Shown in pieces: positions 25,844-34,720 of a DNA stretch of 64,000 bases (positions within the stretch are counted from its first letter, which is position 1; every line of letters begins with the position of its first letter). This DNA is from Algoriphagus sp. (GTDB lineage: Bacteria > Bacteroidota > Bacteroidia > Cytophagales > Cyclobacteriaceae), in the NCBI GenBank assembly GCA_029945945.1, contig JAQSDM010000005.1:62001-126000 (forward strand), written 5' to 3'. A program made the position numbers and the translations under genes. The notes beneath the pieces are model-generated. The model did not search any database and was not told the origin of the DNA. It was given only the letters and a program-made list of their open reading frames with translations.

Positions 25844-27608
25844 ATTTGATGTTTATTTCCTGTGGCATCCTTACCTGTACGCCTTGGTAGTTTTTCAGCT
25901 TTTGTACTTTCTGATACATCGGATAGCTTTCTCCCAATTCAGCTTTGATCCAGCCAACACGAACATTGTCGCCAAAGTCTTCAATGAAGGATTCGAACCA
26001 TGCCTTTTGCGCAGGATAATATACAACCCGATAGTCATCGGCTGCTCCAATTCTTCCAGCAGCGATTTCAATCGTAGTTTCTAGACCTCCCAGAACATCA
26101 ACCAAGCCTCTTTCCTTGGCTTGTGCACCAGTCCAAACTCTACCCGAAGCGATTGCTTTAACGGAGTCCGGATTCATTTTTCTGCCCTCCGCTACTCGCT
26201 TTATGAACGTCTCATATCCTTCTTCGACGTTGGTCTGAACGATCATCCGTTCCACTTCGGTCATTTGTCTGGCCGGATTCATAAAGTCAGAAAGCTCACC
26301 GGTGGAAACCACATCTGTGGTCACTCCCAGTTTCTCATTCAACAATTCCTCGACGTTGAACCAAAGTCCGAAAATTCCGATCGAGCCTGTGATTGTATTC
26401 GGTTGAGCTACAATGGTGTCAGCGGGAGCGGAGATATAATATCCACCTGAGGCTGCTACTTCGCCCATGGATACATACAATGGTTTTGCTTTTTTAGCTT
26501 CCACCATTTCTCTCCAGATTACTTCGGAGGCAAGGATAGATCCTCCCGGCGAATTGACTCTCAGGATAATTGCTTTGATGTTTTCGTCTTTTCTTGCTTT
26601 GCGGATTTCCTCAGCGAATTTATCAGAACTGATTGCGCCATCGGCTTTTCCACTCACGATATCACCCTCGGCGATGATGACTGCGATTCGATTCTTAGAA
26701 GTTACATTTTTGGATTTTACTGTTGAGTTCAGCTCTGTAGCATTGATGGAAGAAATCTTGTCATCTTCTCCGATTCCAAGTTTTGCTTTCAGTTTGCCTT
26801 CGATTTCATCTTCGTAAGCCAAAGCTGTTGCCAAACCGTATTTCACCGCATCTTCCGGCTTTCTGACCAGCATTTGCACGTTGATTTTGGTCAGGCTATC
26901 CAGATTCATTTTTTTGGATGCTGCTATTCCTTTCAGTGCATTTTTGTTAATATCATCGAGGAAAGACTGAGTTTGCAGCCTGTTTTCAGGACTCATTTTA
27001 TCGAGAATGAAAGGCTCCACTGCACTTTTGAATTCACCGACCCGAAATACTTCCGGCTTTATTCCGACTTTTTCGAAGAAACCTTTCAGGAAAATCACTT
27101 CCGAAGAAAAGCCATTGAAATCAATTGCTCCCATTGGATTCAGGTACAATTCATCCGCAACAGATGCGAGATAATATCCGCCTTCAGTATAGGCTTCATC
27201 GTAGGCCAGGATAAACTTTCCGGAAGTTTTGAAATCTTCCAATACCTCTCTCAATTCCAGAAGATTTGCCTGTCCGGCCATGATTAAGCCAGTGTTGAGG
27301 TAAATTCCCTTGATGTTTTCGTTGGTTTTGGCTTCTCCAATTGCTTTTTTCAGATTGACCAATCCTGCGTTGAATTCTCTTCCAAAAGGATTTCCCAAAA
27401 AGGAAAGATCCATATCCTCTTCAGAAGTTCGCTCAACCAACGAACGACCATTTAGATTAAGGTGAAGGATTGAATTTTCTTTTACCGTGACTTCTTTTTC
27501 GCCGGAGGCTGCAATCATTGCGATGATTCCGAAGGTGACAAGGACACTCAGAATACTGAAAATGAAAAGCCCGACTATGACAGCAAGTACGTTTCCTAAG
27601 AATTTCAT
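25842..27608 (-). CDS. sppA: Signal peptide peptidase SppA, 67K type
   Basis: 588 residues from the ATG at 27608 (an ATG 42 bp upstream would add a hydrophilic tail before the membrane helix). One N-terminal membrane segment at about 7-33 anchors the enzyme, followed by two tandem protease repeats. The catalytic dyad is Lys194 (GEFKSAVEPF) and Ser387 (VAASGGYY), matching Lys209/Ser409 of E. coli SppA. It degrades signal peptides left in the membrane. It is divergent from folK across a gap with two perfect inverted repeats. Confidence 0.94.
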   Translation of the reverse strand: MKFLGNVLAVIVGLFIFSILSVLVTFGIIAMIAASGEKEVTVKENSILHLNLNGRSLVERTSEEDMDLSFLGNPFGREFNAGLVNLKKAIGEAKTNENIKGIYLNTGLIMAGQANLLELREVLEDFKTSGKFILAYDEAYTEGGYYLASVADELYLNPMGAIDFNGFSSEVIFLKGFFEKVGIKPEVFRVGEFKSAVEPFILDKMSPENRLQTQSFLDDINKNALKGIAASKKMNLDSLTKINVQMLVRKPEDAVKYGLATALAYEDEIEGKLKAKLGIGEDDKISSINATELNSTVKSKNVTSKNRIAVIIAEGDIVSGKADGAISSDKFAEEIRKARKDENIKAIILRVNSPGGSILASEVIWREMVEAKKAKPLYVSMGEVAASGGYYISAPADTIVAQPNTITGSIGIFGLWFNVEELLNEKLGVTTDVVSTGELSDFMNPARQMTEVERMIVQTNVEEGYETFIKRVAEGRKMNPDSVKAIASGRVWTGAQAKERGLVDVLGGLETTIEIAAGRIGAADDYRVVYYPAQKAWFESFIEDFGDNVRVGWIKAELGESYPMYQKVQKLKNYQGVQVRMPQEINIK

Positions 27609-27672
27609 ATGATTATAATTTGATTTTAAAGGCCATATGGAATCTCGCATGGGTGGAAATCATTCCTCCCTG

Positions 27673-27686
27673 TGACGTCTTCGTCA
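27673..27686. repeat. Inverted repeat TGACG-N4-CGTCA in the sppA-folK gap
   Basis: Perfect 5-bp arms around TCTT. It lies 65 bp upstream of sppA and 83 bp upstream of folK; a possible operator. Confidence 0.35.
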
Positions 27687-27716
27687 TGCTCGATTTCATG
27701 GGTAGTTAAATTAAAG

Positions 27717-27737
27717 GCCAAAATAACCTATTTTGGC
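27717..27737. repeat. Perfect 9-bp inverted repeat in the sppA-folK gap
   Basis: GCCAAAATA at 27717-27725 and TATTTTGGC at 27729-27737 with spacer ACC. It could be an operator for both divergent genes. It has no T-tract and is too close to the folK start for a terminator. Confidence 0.5.
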
Positions 27738-27768
27738 TGATGTTTACAAAAGGCTAATAACGGAGGAA

Positions 27769-28272
27769 ATGTTTGCAAAGGTTGTGCTGATTCTTGGAGG
27801 AAACCTTGGAGATCGCAAGGAATTAATAAATCAAGCTGTAAAATCAATCTCTGAAAAGAACCGTTTGATCGCTTTTTCTGCCATATATGAGACTCAGGCG
27901 TGGGGAAACGTCGCTCATGGCAATTTTTTAAACCAGGTAATTCAAATAGAAAGTTCTCTTTCTCCTGAGAAACTCCTACATCAGATTCAGCAGATCGAAA
28001 AAAAACTTGGCCGAAAGCGTACAGAAACTTGGGGTGACCGGACAATGGATATTGATATTCTGTATTTCGGGGATGAAGTCATCAAAACTCCGAACCTGAC
28101 AATTCCGCACCGATATATTCAAGACAGACGTTTTGTGTTGATCCCTTTGGCAGAGATCCTGCCGGATATGATTCATCCTGTACTTGGCAAAAGCAATCAG
28201 ACTCTTTTGGAAGAATGCCAGGATCCATGCGAAGTCAAGATTTTCACCGGAACACAAAAAGACCCGCTTTGA
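27769..28272 (+). CDS. folK: 6-hydroxymethyl-7,8-dihydropterin pyrophosphokinase (HPPK)
   Basis: 167 residues from the ATG at 27769; the in-frame TTG at 27733 lies in the palindrome and is rejected. The opening VLILGGNLGDR (residues 6-16) and the ATP-binding signature WGDRTMDIDILYFGD near 89-103 define HPPK, which transfers pyrophosphate from ATP to the pterin in folate synthesis. GGAGG lies only two bases before the ATG, too close to serve as a normal ribosome site. A strong terminator follows. Confidence 0.94.
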   Translation: MFAKVVLILGGNLGDRKELINQAVKSISEKNRLIAFSAIYETQAWGNVAHGNFLNQVIQIESSLSPEKLLHQIQQIEKKLGRKRTETWGDRTMDIDILYFGDEVIKTPNLTIPHRYIQDRRFVLIPLAEILPDMIHPVLGKSNQTLLEECQDPCEVKIFTGTQKDPL

Positions 28273-28286
28273 GTGCGGGTCTTTTT
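28256..28286. terminator. Bidirectional terminator between folK and fabD
   Basis: Perfect 12-bp stem AAAAAGACCCGC / GCGGGTCTTTTT; it contains the folK stop region and lies four bases from the fabD stop. Confidence 0.92.
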
Positions 28287-28289
28287 GAT

Positions 28290-29165
28290 TTATAATCCTG
28301 AAACCTCTGCTTCAGGATGGATTTTTTTCACCAGGCCTTGAAGGACTTTTCCCGGTCCGCATTCTACAAACTGAATCGCACCATCTTTCACCATATTTTG
28401 AACAGACTGAGTCCATTTCACCGGTGCAGTCAGTTGAGCGATGAGATTAGCTTTAATTTGGTCCACATCACTTACCGCTGTGGTGCTTACATTTTGGTAA
28501 ATAGGGCAGACAGGATTACTAAAATGAGTTGCTTCGATAGCGGATTGTAATTTTTCTCTTGCCGGCTCCATCAGAGGAGAGTGAAATGCGCCGCCAACAG
28601 GAAGCGGTAATGCCCGCTTTGCTCCGGCGGCTTTCATCAGTTCGCAGGCGATCTCTATTCCTCGGTTAGAACCTGAAATTACTAATTGACCTGGACAGTT
28701 ATAATTAGCCGGAACGACGATTTCTTCGGTGATTCCTGCACAGATTTCTTCGACTTTTTTGTCAGCCAAACCCAGTATCGCAGCCATTGTCGAAGGATTG
28801 ATTTCGCAAGCTTCCTGCATGGCCATTGCCCGCTGATAGACAAGTTTCAGTCCATCTTCGAAAGCAAGAGTGCCGTTGGCTACTAAAGCGCTAAACTCTC
28901 CCAATGAGTGACCTGCCACCATGTCCGGAGCAAAGTCCGGAGTGGTTTTAGCTAAAATCACCGAATGAAGAAATATCGCCGGCTGAGTTACTCTTGTTTG
29001 TTTCAATTCCTCATCGGTACCTTCAAACATGATGTCCGTGATCCTGAAACCAAGAATTTCATTGGCCTTCTCAAAAAGGGCCTTAGCTGTTGGGTTTTCT
29101 TCGTAAAGGGCTTTTCCCATTCCGGGAAACTGGGCTCCCTGGCCCGGAAAAACAAATGCCTTCAT
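28290..29165 (-). CDS. fabD: ACP S-malonyltransferase
   Basis: 291 residues. PGQGAQ at 7-12, the nucleophile motif GHSLGE at 85-90 (Ser87), Arg near 112 in YQRAMAMQ, and the His region in GGAFHSPLM near residue 200. It loads malonyl from malonyl-CoA onto acyl carrier protein, the first committed step of fatty acid elongation. It stands apart from other fab genes here. A TATCTTTG -7 element is found 26 bp upstream. Confidence 0.96.
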   Translation of the reverse strand: MKAFVFPGQGAQFPGMGKALYEENPTAKALFEKANEILGFRITDIMFEGTDEELKQTRVTQPAIFLHSVILAKTTPDFAPDMVAGHSLGEFSALVANGTLAFEDGLKLVYQRAMAMQEACEINPSTMAAILGLADKKVEEICAGITEEIVVPANYNCPGQLVISGSNRGIEIACELMKAAGAKRALPLPVGGAFHSPLMEPAREKLQSAIEATHFSNPVCPIYQNVSTTAVSDVDQIKANLIAQLTAPVKWTQSVQNMVKDGAIQFVECGPGKVLQGLVKKIHPEAEVSGL

Positions 29166-29190
29166 TGATTCGATTTATGATTGTGAGGCG

Positions 29191-29198
29191 CAAAGATA
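29191..29198 (-). promoter_or_regulatory. Candidate -7 element for fabD
   Basis: TATCTTTG on the minus strand (exact TAnnTTTG), 26 bp before the ATG; no clear TTG at -33. Confidence 0.4.
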
Positions 29199-29241
29199 GA
29201 GGTTTTCCATTAGTAGGAAATTGGTTGAATCCTTCTGGCTA

Positions 29242-30162
29242 TTATAGAATATGACTGAAATGTGCTTTAAATACGGTTTCCTTATTTTCTTCAATCCAAC
29301 TCAAAAAGGCTTTGACAGCCGGATTATGGTTTTTTTGCTTTAGCCAGACAAGGGTCCAATTAGCTCTCAGGGGAAGTCCCGGGTACTCCAGGATTGTAAT
29401 TCTTTTGTCGATTATTTCCTGAGTCATTGAAAAACTTGATAGAAGCGACGCTCCCAGTCCTGCCATCACCGCTTGCTTTACGGCTTCATTTGTGGAAAGA
29501 TCCATTTTGCTATTCACGGTAAATTCCTTCTCCATAAAAAACTTCTCCATCATTACCCGGGTTCCGGAGCCTTTTTCTCTCAAGACAAAAGGGATTTTAT
29601 CCCAGTTTCCTTTTTCAATTTCGGTTCGATAGGTTTCAGCATTTTCAGGGGAACAAGCCAGATACCATTTGTTTTCAGCAAGAATTATACTGTCCAAATC
29701 GAGCTCTTCGGGTACCATAGAAACCAGAGCCAGATCGGTTGAATTCTCCTGAAGTTGTGAAATCACCGTAATTCGATTCGACACTTCCAAGTTCATCTCC
29801 AGATGCGTGTGAATTTTCAAAAAATCTGACATGATATAAGGCATTAGGTACTTGCCTGTGGATACGGTGGAAATTTTAATTTTCCCGATAAGGAGGCCTT
29901 TCATCTCCAGCACCCTGTTTTGGATCTTTTCGAGTTCGGAGAAGATCCTGTTTGCAGTTTCAACCAATTCCTCCCCGAAAGAAGTAATATGAATTTGCTT
30001 GCCAATAATCTCTGTTAGCGGGATTTCAAACTGATCCTGAAGGTTTTTAAGTTGGATGGAAACCGCAGGTTGGCTCATATTTAAAGCTACTGAAGCCCTT
30101 GTGATACTTTTTTGATTTGCTACGGCCTGTAAGATCCTGAGATGATGGAGAGATATATTCAT
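29242..30162 (-). CDS. LysR family transcriptional regulator, divergent from sbtA
   Basis: 306 residues. The winged helix-turn-helix occupies about 3-62 (ITRASVALNMSQPAVSIQLKNL), with a linker helix to 88 and a periplasmic-binding-type effector domain from about 92 to 295. It is divergent from the sodium-dependent bicarbonate permease, the same logic as the CmpR/CcmR LysR regulators of inorganic-carbon genes in cyanobacteria, so I infer it controls sbtA in response to a carbon-status metabolite. An inverted repeat GTATA-N4-TATAC lies just upstream of its start. Confidence 0.92.
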   Translation of the reverse strand: MNISLHHLRILQAVANQKSITRASVALNMSQPAVSIQLKNLQDQFEIPLTEIIGKQIHITSFGEELVETANRIFSELEKIQNRVLEMKGLLIGKIKISTVSTGKYLMPYIMSDFLKIHTHLEMNLEVSNRITVISQLQENSTDLALVSMVPEELDLDSIILAENKWYLACSPENAETYRTEIEKGNWDKIPFVLREKGSGTRVMMEKFFMEKEFTVNSKMDLSTNEAVKQAVMAGLGASLLSSFSMTQEIIDKRITILEYPGLPLRANWTLVWLKQKNHNPAVKAFLSWIEENKETVFKAHFSHIL

Positions 30163-30175
30163 AAATTAAATTAAT

Positions 30176-30189
30176 GTATAAATATATAC
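30176..30189. promoter_or_regulatory. Candidate LysR-type operator between lysR and sbtA
   Basis: GTATA at 30176-30180 and TATAC at 30185-30189 with a 4-bp spacer, in the 86-bp gap between the two divergent starts. It is AT-rich and of the dyad type used by LysR proteins (T-N11-A form). Confidence 0.4.
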
Positions 30190-30248
30190 TTATAAAAAAA
30201 TAATATGTTTTACTTTTTTCTACAAAAATCCAACTTCATCTTTGTGTC

Positions 30249-31208
30249 ATGGATTTTCAAATACTTCTCAATAACCTCACGAATCCAAGTTTGCTGTTTT
30301 TCGTGTTGGGAATTTTAGCTGTCAGGTTAAAAAGTGATCTGGAGATTCCTCCCACAAGTGCCAAGTTTATAGCACTATATCTAATGCTCTCGATTGGATT
30401 CAAAGGAGGTCAGGAATTGTCCCATAGCGAGTTTGATTTGGGGATACTTGGGGCATTGGCCTTCGGGATTATTATTTCAGCAGCGATTCCTTTTTACACT
30501 TTTTTTCTCCTGCGGAAAAGACTTGGAACTGCAAACGCTGCTGCAATTTCAGCCGCCTACGGTTCGATCAGTGCCGTGACATTTGTAGCGGCTGTTTCAT
30601 TTTTGGATCTTCAGGGGCAGACTTTTGGCGGACATATGGTTGCGGTGATGGCCTTGATGGAAGCTCCAGCGATCATTTCAGGGGTGATTTTGCTGGAGAA
30701 ATACTCAGAAAAGAAGTCCGAAGGGGGAAAAAAGGAAATCATTTTGCACGCCTTTACTAATGGAAGTGTGCTTCTGATCTTAGGTAGTCTTGTGATTGGA
30801 TTGATTGCTGACGAAAAACAGGCAGAAGGAATCAAGCCTTTTGTCACAGATATATTTAAGGGATTTCTGGCGGTATTCCTTTTGGATATGGGGATCTCCA
30901 GCGGCAGAAAGCTAAAAACCTTTTTTAAATACGGGTACTTCTCGAGTGTTTTTGCAATCCTCGTTCCCCTTGTAAATGGATGTGCTGTTGCATTCCTGAG
31001 TTTTTGGATTGCTCCCGAAGCCGGAGACCGTTTTATTTTTGCGATTTTGGCAGCGAGTGCATCTTACATCGCGGTACCTGCAGCGATGAAACTGGCAAAC
31101 CCCGAGGCTGATGAAGGATTATATATTCCAATGGCTCTTGCGATCACATTTCCTTTCAATATCACAATCGGAATGCCCGTTTACTGGATGATTATTCAGT
31201 ACTTCTAA
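30249..31208 (+). CDS. sbtA: Sodium-dependent bicarbonate transport family permease (SbtA)
   Basis: 319 residues, highly hydrophobic, with about ten membrane segments in two related halves and a charged loop near residues 155-170 (EKYSEKKSEGGKK). Motifs typical of the family include LYLMLSIGFKGGQELS near 42-57, AAYGSISAVTFVAA near 99-112 and VAVMALMEAPAIISG near 130-144. Cyanobacterial SbtA imports bicarbonate with sodium under the control of the PII-like SbtB, which is not encoded next to it here. In a heterotroph it may feed carboxylases. The stop overlaps the convergent DCC gene by 4 bp. Confidence 0.93.
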   Translation: MDFQILLNNLTNPSLLFFVLGILAVRLKSDLEIPPTSAKFIALYLMLSIGFKGGQELSHSEFDLGILGALAFGIIISAAIPFYTFFLLRKRLGTANAAAISAAYGSISAVTFVAAVSFLDLQGQTFGGHMVAVMALMEAPAIISGVILLEKYSEKKSEGGKKEIILHAFTNGSVLLILGSLVIGLIADEKQAEGIKPFVTDIFKGFLAVFLLDMGISSGRKLKTFFKYGYFSSVFAILVPLVNGCAVAFLSFWIAPEAGDRFIFAILAASASYIAVPAAMKLANPEADEGLYIPMALAITFPFNITIGMPVYWMIIQYF

Positions 31209-31627
31209 AGTTTATAAGTTTCATGCGAAAGGAACTTAGACTTTTCTTCAGGGCTTGCAATCCGGCAGGTGTTTTTCTTGCCAAACCAACTGTATCGATT
31301 TTTTCCAATAAAATCATAGACCGGATCTCGGAGCCATTTTGGAAGAAATATAAGGGGATAAAAAGCAGGCCAAACGCCAGAAAGATTCCTGGCGATTTTC
31401 AAGGCAGCAGTGCTTTTGTAAAAGATCTCGCCATTTTCCAATAAGACCAGACTATCCAAATAATTGGCTTTAACCTGGTATTTTGAGAGAATCTCTTTGC
31501 TAAAACCATCTTGCAATGCTCCCACTAGGAATTTGTTGTGGCGATCCCTTTTGATAATGAAATCGATGGAAGCATTGCAGAGGTTACAGACACCGTCAAA
31601 GAAGACGATGGATTTGGTTTGTCTCAT
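31205..31627 (-). CDS. DCC family thiol-disulfide oxidoreductase
   Basis: 140 residues. The defining motif FFDGVCNLC at 9-17 gives Asp11 and the redox-like CxxC (Cys14, Cys17), followed by the DRHNKFLVGALQ block and the C-terminal WFGKKNTCR end. Members resemble thioredoxin folds but activity is mostly unproven. The start overlaps the stop of the upstream T9SS substrate gene (ATGA), so translation is coupled. It also overlaps sbtA tail to tail by 4 bp. No signal peptide is visible. Confidence 0.87.
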   Translation of the reverse strand: MRQTKSIVFFDGVCNLCNASIDFIIKRDRHNKFLVGALQDGFSKEILSKYQVKANYLDSLVLLENGEIFYKSTAALKIARNLSGVWPAFYPLIFLPKWLRDPVYDFIGKNRYSWFGKKNTCRIASPEEKSKFLSHETYKL

Positions 31628-34401
31628 TTAACGAGCTGAATGGTTCCCTTCAGTGTTTGTTCCTTTTTTGCAGGATCCAATACGTCAAACCAAACTTTTC
31701 CAGAATAGAAATAAGTGCCCGCAGGTAGCTCATTTCCATTCTTGTCTCTACCATCCCAACGAATGAACACATCGTTTTCTGCAGATTCCAAACTGTTGTA
31801 AGTGAATACTTCCACTCCCCATCTGTTGACAATAAAGATTTCCACTCCGAGCACAAATCTTGGACATTCAGAGAATGGATTATCAAAGGCCATGAAGGTT
31901 TCGTTAAGACCGTCACCATTTGGAGTGAACGCATTTGGGATAATGAATTTTGGACAATTGTCCACGCATACGACATTGCTTGGCTCACTTTCATTTCCTG
32001 ATCTGTCGATTGCAGTGATGTAGTAGCAGCCTCGGTAGTTTGGCAGATTGTTGATTCTTGTTTCAAGTTCCAACGCTGAAAGTTCGGCTACCAGCTCGAA
32101 TTGGCCTTCTTCTCCGTCCGGAGTAAAGTATAATTTATAACCACTGAGTTCGTCATCACATTCCCCTGAGAAATCAGGTTTCCAGCTAAGGTCATGATAA
32201 TAAGTGTTCACATTGCATGCGACCTCTGAGAGATATTCTTCGCAAACAGGACCTTCAAAAGTGAGGACAGGAGGACAAGGAAGTCGATTGTCATCCGGTT
32301 TTGCACAGACGATTTGTGACTTATTTTCCAAAGGATAGATCAGGCCGGCGACATTGTAGGCGCCCTTTGTCACCACGTAGTAGCAATATTCAATTTCCTT
32401 TCTAAGGGGAACTCCGTTTGAACTTCCATCATCGAAATATTTAAATCCTGCCTGAGTCACATCTACCTCAGCGATTTTCACAAAAGTATCTGCATCAGCA
32501 GCCGCAGCGTCAGTCCGATTTCGATAGACGTCATGCTTGTATTGAGAAATCGAATTGTTCCATGGAACTGTGAATGACCAGTTCAATTCAATTGCTTCAT
32601 TAATTATTGTAGGCTCTAATCTTACCGAAGAAGCCGATGAGGAAGTGTCAATTTTCAGGTTGTTATCCAGCAATACAACACGATAATTGTAAACCAGATT
32701 TTCGGTATTCAAGGCTTTGTCAGTAAACAAAGTGTCGGTGGTGACACCAAGGGATATTCTTCCCTGACTTCCTGTGAAGCCATTATTCCTGATCAACTCA
32801 TAACTATATGGGCCTGGGAATTGAACTTTATCAATGTCATATGGAGGTGTCCATTTGATGAAAATTTCACCGTTTACAGGATCTGTTGCTTCTACGCTAA
32901 CATTGGTAATGATGGGAACGTCAACGTCTATTGTGATACAGATTTCATCGGAAACAATGCTTTCGCCGGCTCTTGGTTCTGGATAAGCTGCCACTAATCT
33001 GTAGCAATAAGTATTTCCTGGAGCCAATCCTTCTCCGCCATTCAAATCCTTAAAATTAAAGGTTGCCATGTCAGTGGTTCCGATCAATTCATAGCCTGGG
33101 CGGATTCCGGTTTCGCAGGAATCGGGTTCATACGGATCAGAATTGATTCTTCTCCAAATCTGCATTTCATTGGCTGAGTTGGCGCATACGTAAGGATCCC
33201 AATTGAGCTCAACTGATCTTCCTTCCATCTGTTCAATTTCATCAAACACAGGGGGAGGACCTACTATTTTTATTTTCCAGGTTTTGATATCCACCAACTT
33301 AGGGCCTGAACTTGGCTGGTCTGTGATTCGGACACGGACTTCATATTCCCTTGCTCGGACATGGTTGCAGACCGTTTGCCAGCTAAAATCAATAATTCCC
33401 GGTGTTGGCTGAAATTTGCTCAATGGGGAATAGGTGGCCGGAGAAGTGGTGATTTCCATGGGTTCACCAAAAATCTCAATTTTAATCGGGTCTCCATCCG
33501 GATCCTCCCCCTGGATAATTTCTTCGATCAAAGTACCTGCAACAACACAAAGGTCTGGAGGTAGAATCAGTTCAGGCCGCCGATTGTTAGAGTTTTCGAT
33601 GATAATCTGCATGTCACGAATAACAAAGCCAATCAACTCCCATTTCCCGTCTAATTTTCGGTATTCCTTGATCTTGAATGCAACGTTAAATTGTCCTGCG
33701 GTCCCTGGCGCATCCCAAACAAGGTCCCCAAAAATAGGATCCAGTGTCAAAAATGGTGGTGTTGAACCATCTTCCTGCTTAAAGCTGAATTCTGAGGAAG
33801 CCGGGCTTCTGTAGTTATTTACTGGTCTTTGGAAAGCTTGTTTTGGAACATCCATTTCGTAAGCCAAGCTGTCTCCGTCAGGATCGTATGCGCCGGGATT
33901 GTGGATGTAGCGAACGTTGATAGCTCCATTGTCTACCGGTGGAATAGTCAAAACAGGTGAATTATTTACTCCGATAAATGGATCAATTGTAATTTGGGTT
34001 TCCACATAAAAAGGCGTGTCGACAGAATTGTCCATGTTCAGAGTCCGGTCATTTCTGTTGAATTCCTGGAATCGAATGGTGTATGTTCCCGGGCCTTGAA
34101 AGGTGTGAGTGATGACGAACGTATTTTTTTCGATTTGATCACCGAGGCTTTCCACAAGGGAAAAATCACTTTCCGTATTTAATTGCTCCTCTCTTCCATC
34201 TCCAAAATTGATAGTTCCAGGCCCGAAAATAACGCTGGAACGCGTGTCGGTATAGCCAACAACTATAATCCGGTAGGTGAGGGTTTGCACCGAAATCCGC
34301 TCAGCAATGATTTCTCCCGCCCGAATGTGCGTGGCCCATGCGTTTGAAATACCGAGAATCAGGAATGTTAAAAAGAACCCAAGGAAAATTTTAAGCTTCA
34401 T
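31624..34401 (-). CDS. Large secreted protein with gliding-motility/T9SS type B C-terminal domain
   Basis: 925 residues from the ATG at 34401 (TTG at 34410 also in frame). Signal peptide MKLKIFLGFFLTFLILGISNAWA. An N-terminal PKD/Ig-like part (VVGYTDTRSS... FGDGREE near 45-75) is followed by several fibronectin-type III/Ig-like repeats with about 15 spaced cysteines. The C-terminus has IPNAFTPNGDGLNETF, FIVNRWGVEVFTYN and ends LKGTIQLVK: the CHU_C/type B sorting domain recognised by the type IX secretion system. It is probably exported to the surface as an adhesin-like protein. The downstream DCC gene is coupled to it. Confidence 0.92.
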   Translation of the reverse strand: MKLKIFLGFFLTFLILGISNAWATHIRAGEIIAERISVQTLTYRIIVVGYTDTRSSVIFGPGTINFGDGREEQLNTESDFSLVESLGDQIEKNTFVITHTFQGPGTYTIRFQEFNRNDRTLNMDNSVDTPFYVETQITIDPFIGVNNSPVLTIPPVDNGAINVRYIHNPGAYDPDGDSLAYEMDVPKQAFQRPVNNYRSPASSEFSFKQEDGSTPPFLTLDPIFGDLVWDAPGTAGQFNVAFKIKEYRKLDGKWELIGFVIRDMQIIIENSNNRRPELILPPDLCVVAGTLIEEIIQGEDPDGDPIKIEIFGEPMEITTSPATYSPLSKFQPTPGIIDFSWQTVCNHVRAREYEVRVRITDQPSSGPKLVDIKTWKIKIVGPPPVFDEIEQMEGRSVELNWDPYVCANSANEMQIWRRINSDPYEPDSCETGIRPGYELIGTTDMATFNFKDLNGGEGLAPGNTYCYRLVAAYPEPRAGESIVSDEICITIDVDVPIITNVSVEATDPVNGEIFIKWTPPYDIDKVQFPGPYSYELIRNNGFTGSQGRISLGVTTDTLFTDKALNTENLVYNYRVVLLDNNLKIDTSSSASSVRLEPTIINEAIELNWSFTVPWNNSISQYKHDVYRNRTDAAAADADTFVKIAEVDVTQAGFKYFDDGSSNGVPLRKEIEYCYYVVTKGAYNVAGLIYPLENKSQIVCAKPDDNRLPCPPVLTFEGPVCEEYLSEVACNVNTYYHDLSWKPDFSGECDDELSGYKLYFTPDGEEGQFELVAELSALELETRINNLPNYRGCYYITAIDRSGNESEPSNVVCVDNCPKFIIPNAFTPNGDGLNETFMAFDNPFSECPRFVLGVEIFIVNRWGVEVFTYNSLESAENDVFIRWDGRDKNGNELPAGTYFYSGKVWFDVLDPAKKEQTLKGTIQLVK

Positions 34402-34720
34402 AATGGTCAACTTTGGTCTTTTACAGGTTTAAAACTCAGCTCCAGCCAAAAAGTTGAGCTGATCAGTTTAATATTCATTTTTTACCTATACGAAATAAAT
34501 GGAAGTAAGGAGAAATTCCCCGTAATGTCAAACAATAAAAATCAACAGACTGTTACTAATCAAATTGAAGCGAAGATTTTAAAGCCTGAAATCCTAAATT
34601 ATTTAGAACCTTTTAAAATAGCTAAACCGTGTTTGAATGGATTGTTTACTAACCCAGCCAAATGTAAATTTGGCCGCATTAAACTCGCAGAATTCGTTCT
34701 AAACTAATCGAAAAATTGAT
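34402..34720. other. 319-bp gap with the sdh promoter
   Basis: This divergent gap between the T9SS substrate and sdhC holds the sdh promoter at 34642-34672 and a weak inverted repeat CAGCTC/GAGCTG near 34437-34464. A 60-codon open frame in it lacks any family feature. I see nothing else. Confidence 0.6.
34642..34672 (+). promoter_or_regulatory. Bacteroidota-type promoter of sdhCAB
   Basis: TTG at 34642-34644, 20 bp, then TAAATTTG at 34665-34672, an exact TAnnTTTG. The predicted start site is about 40 nt before the sdhC ATG. Confidence 0.6.

Noticed and set aside
27762-27768. Shine-Dalgarno GGAGG before folK
   Set aside because: It is only two bases from the ATG, too close to act, and Bacteroidota rarely use such sites.
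34525-34707. 60-codon open frame upstream of sdhC
   Set aside because: It overlaps the sdh promoter, has no family features and an unusual composition.
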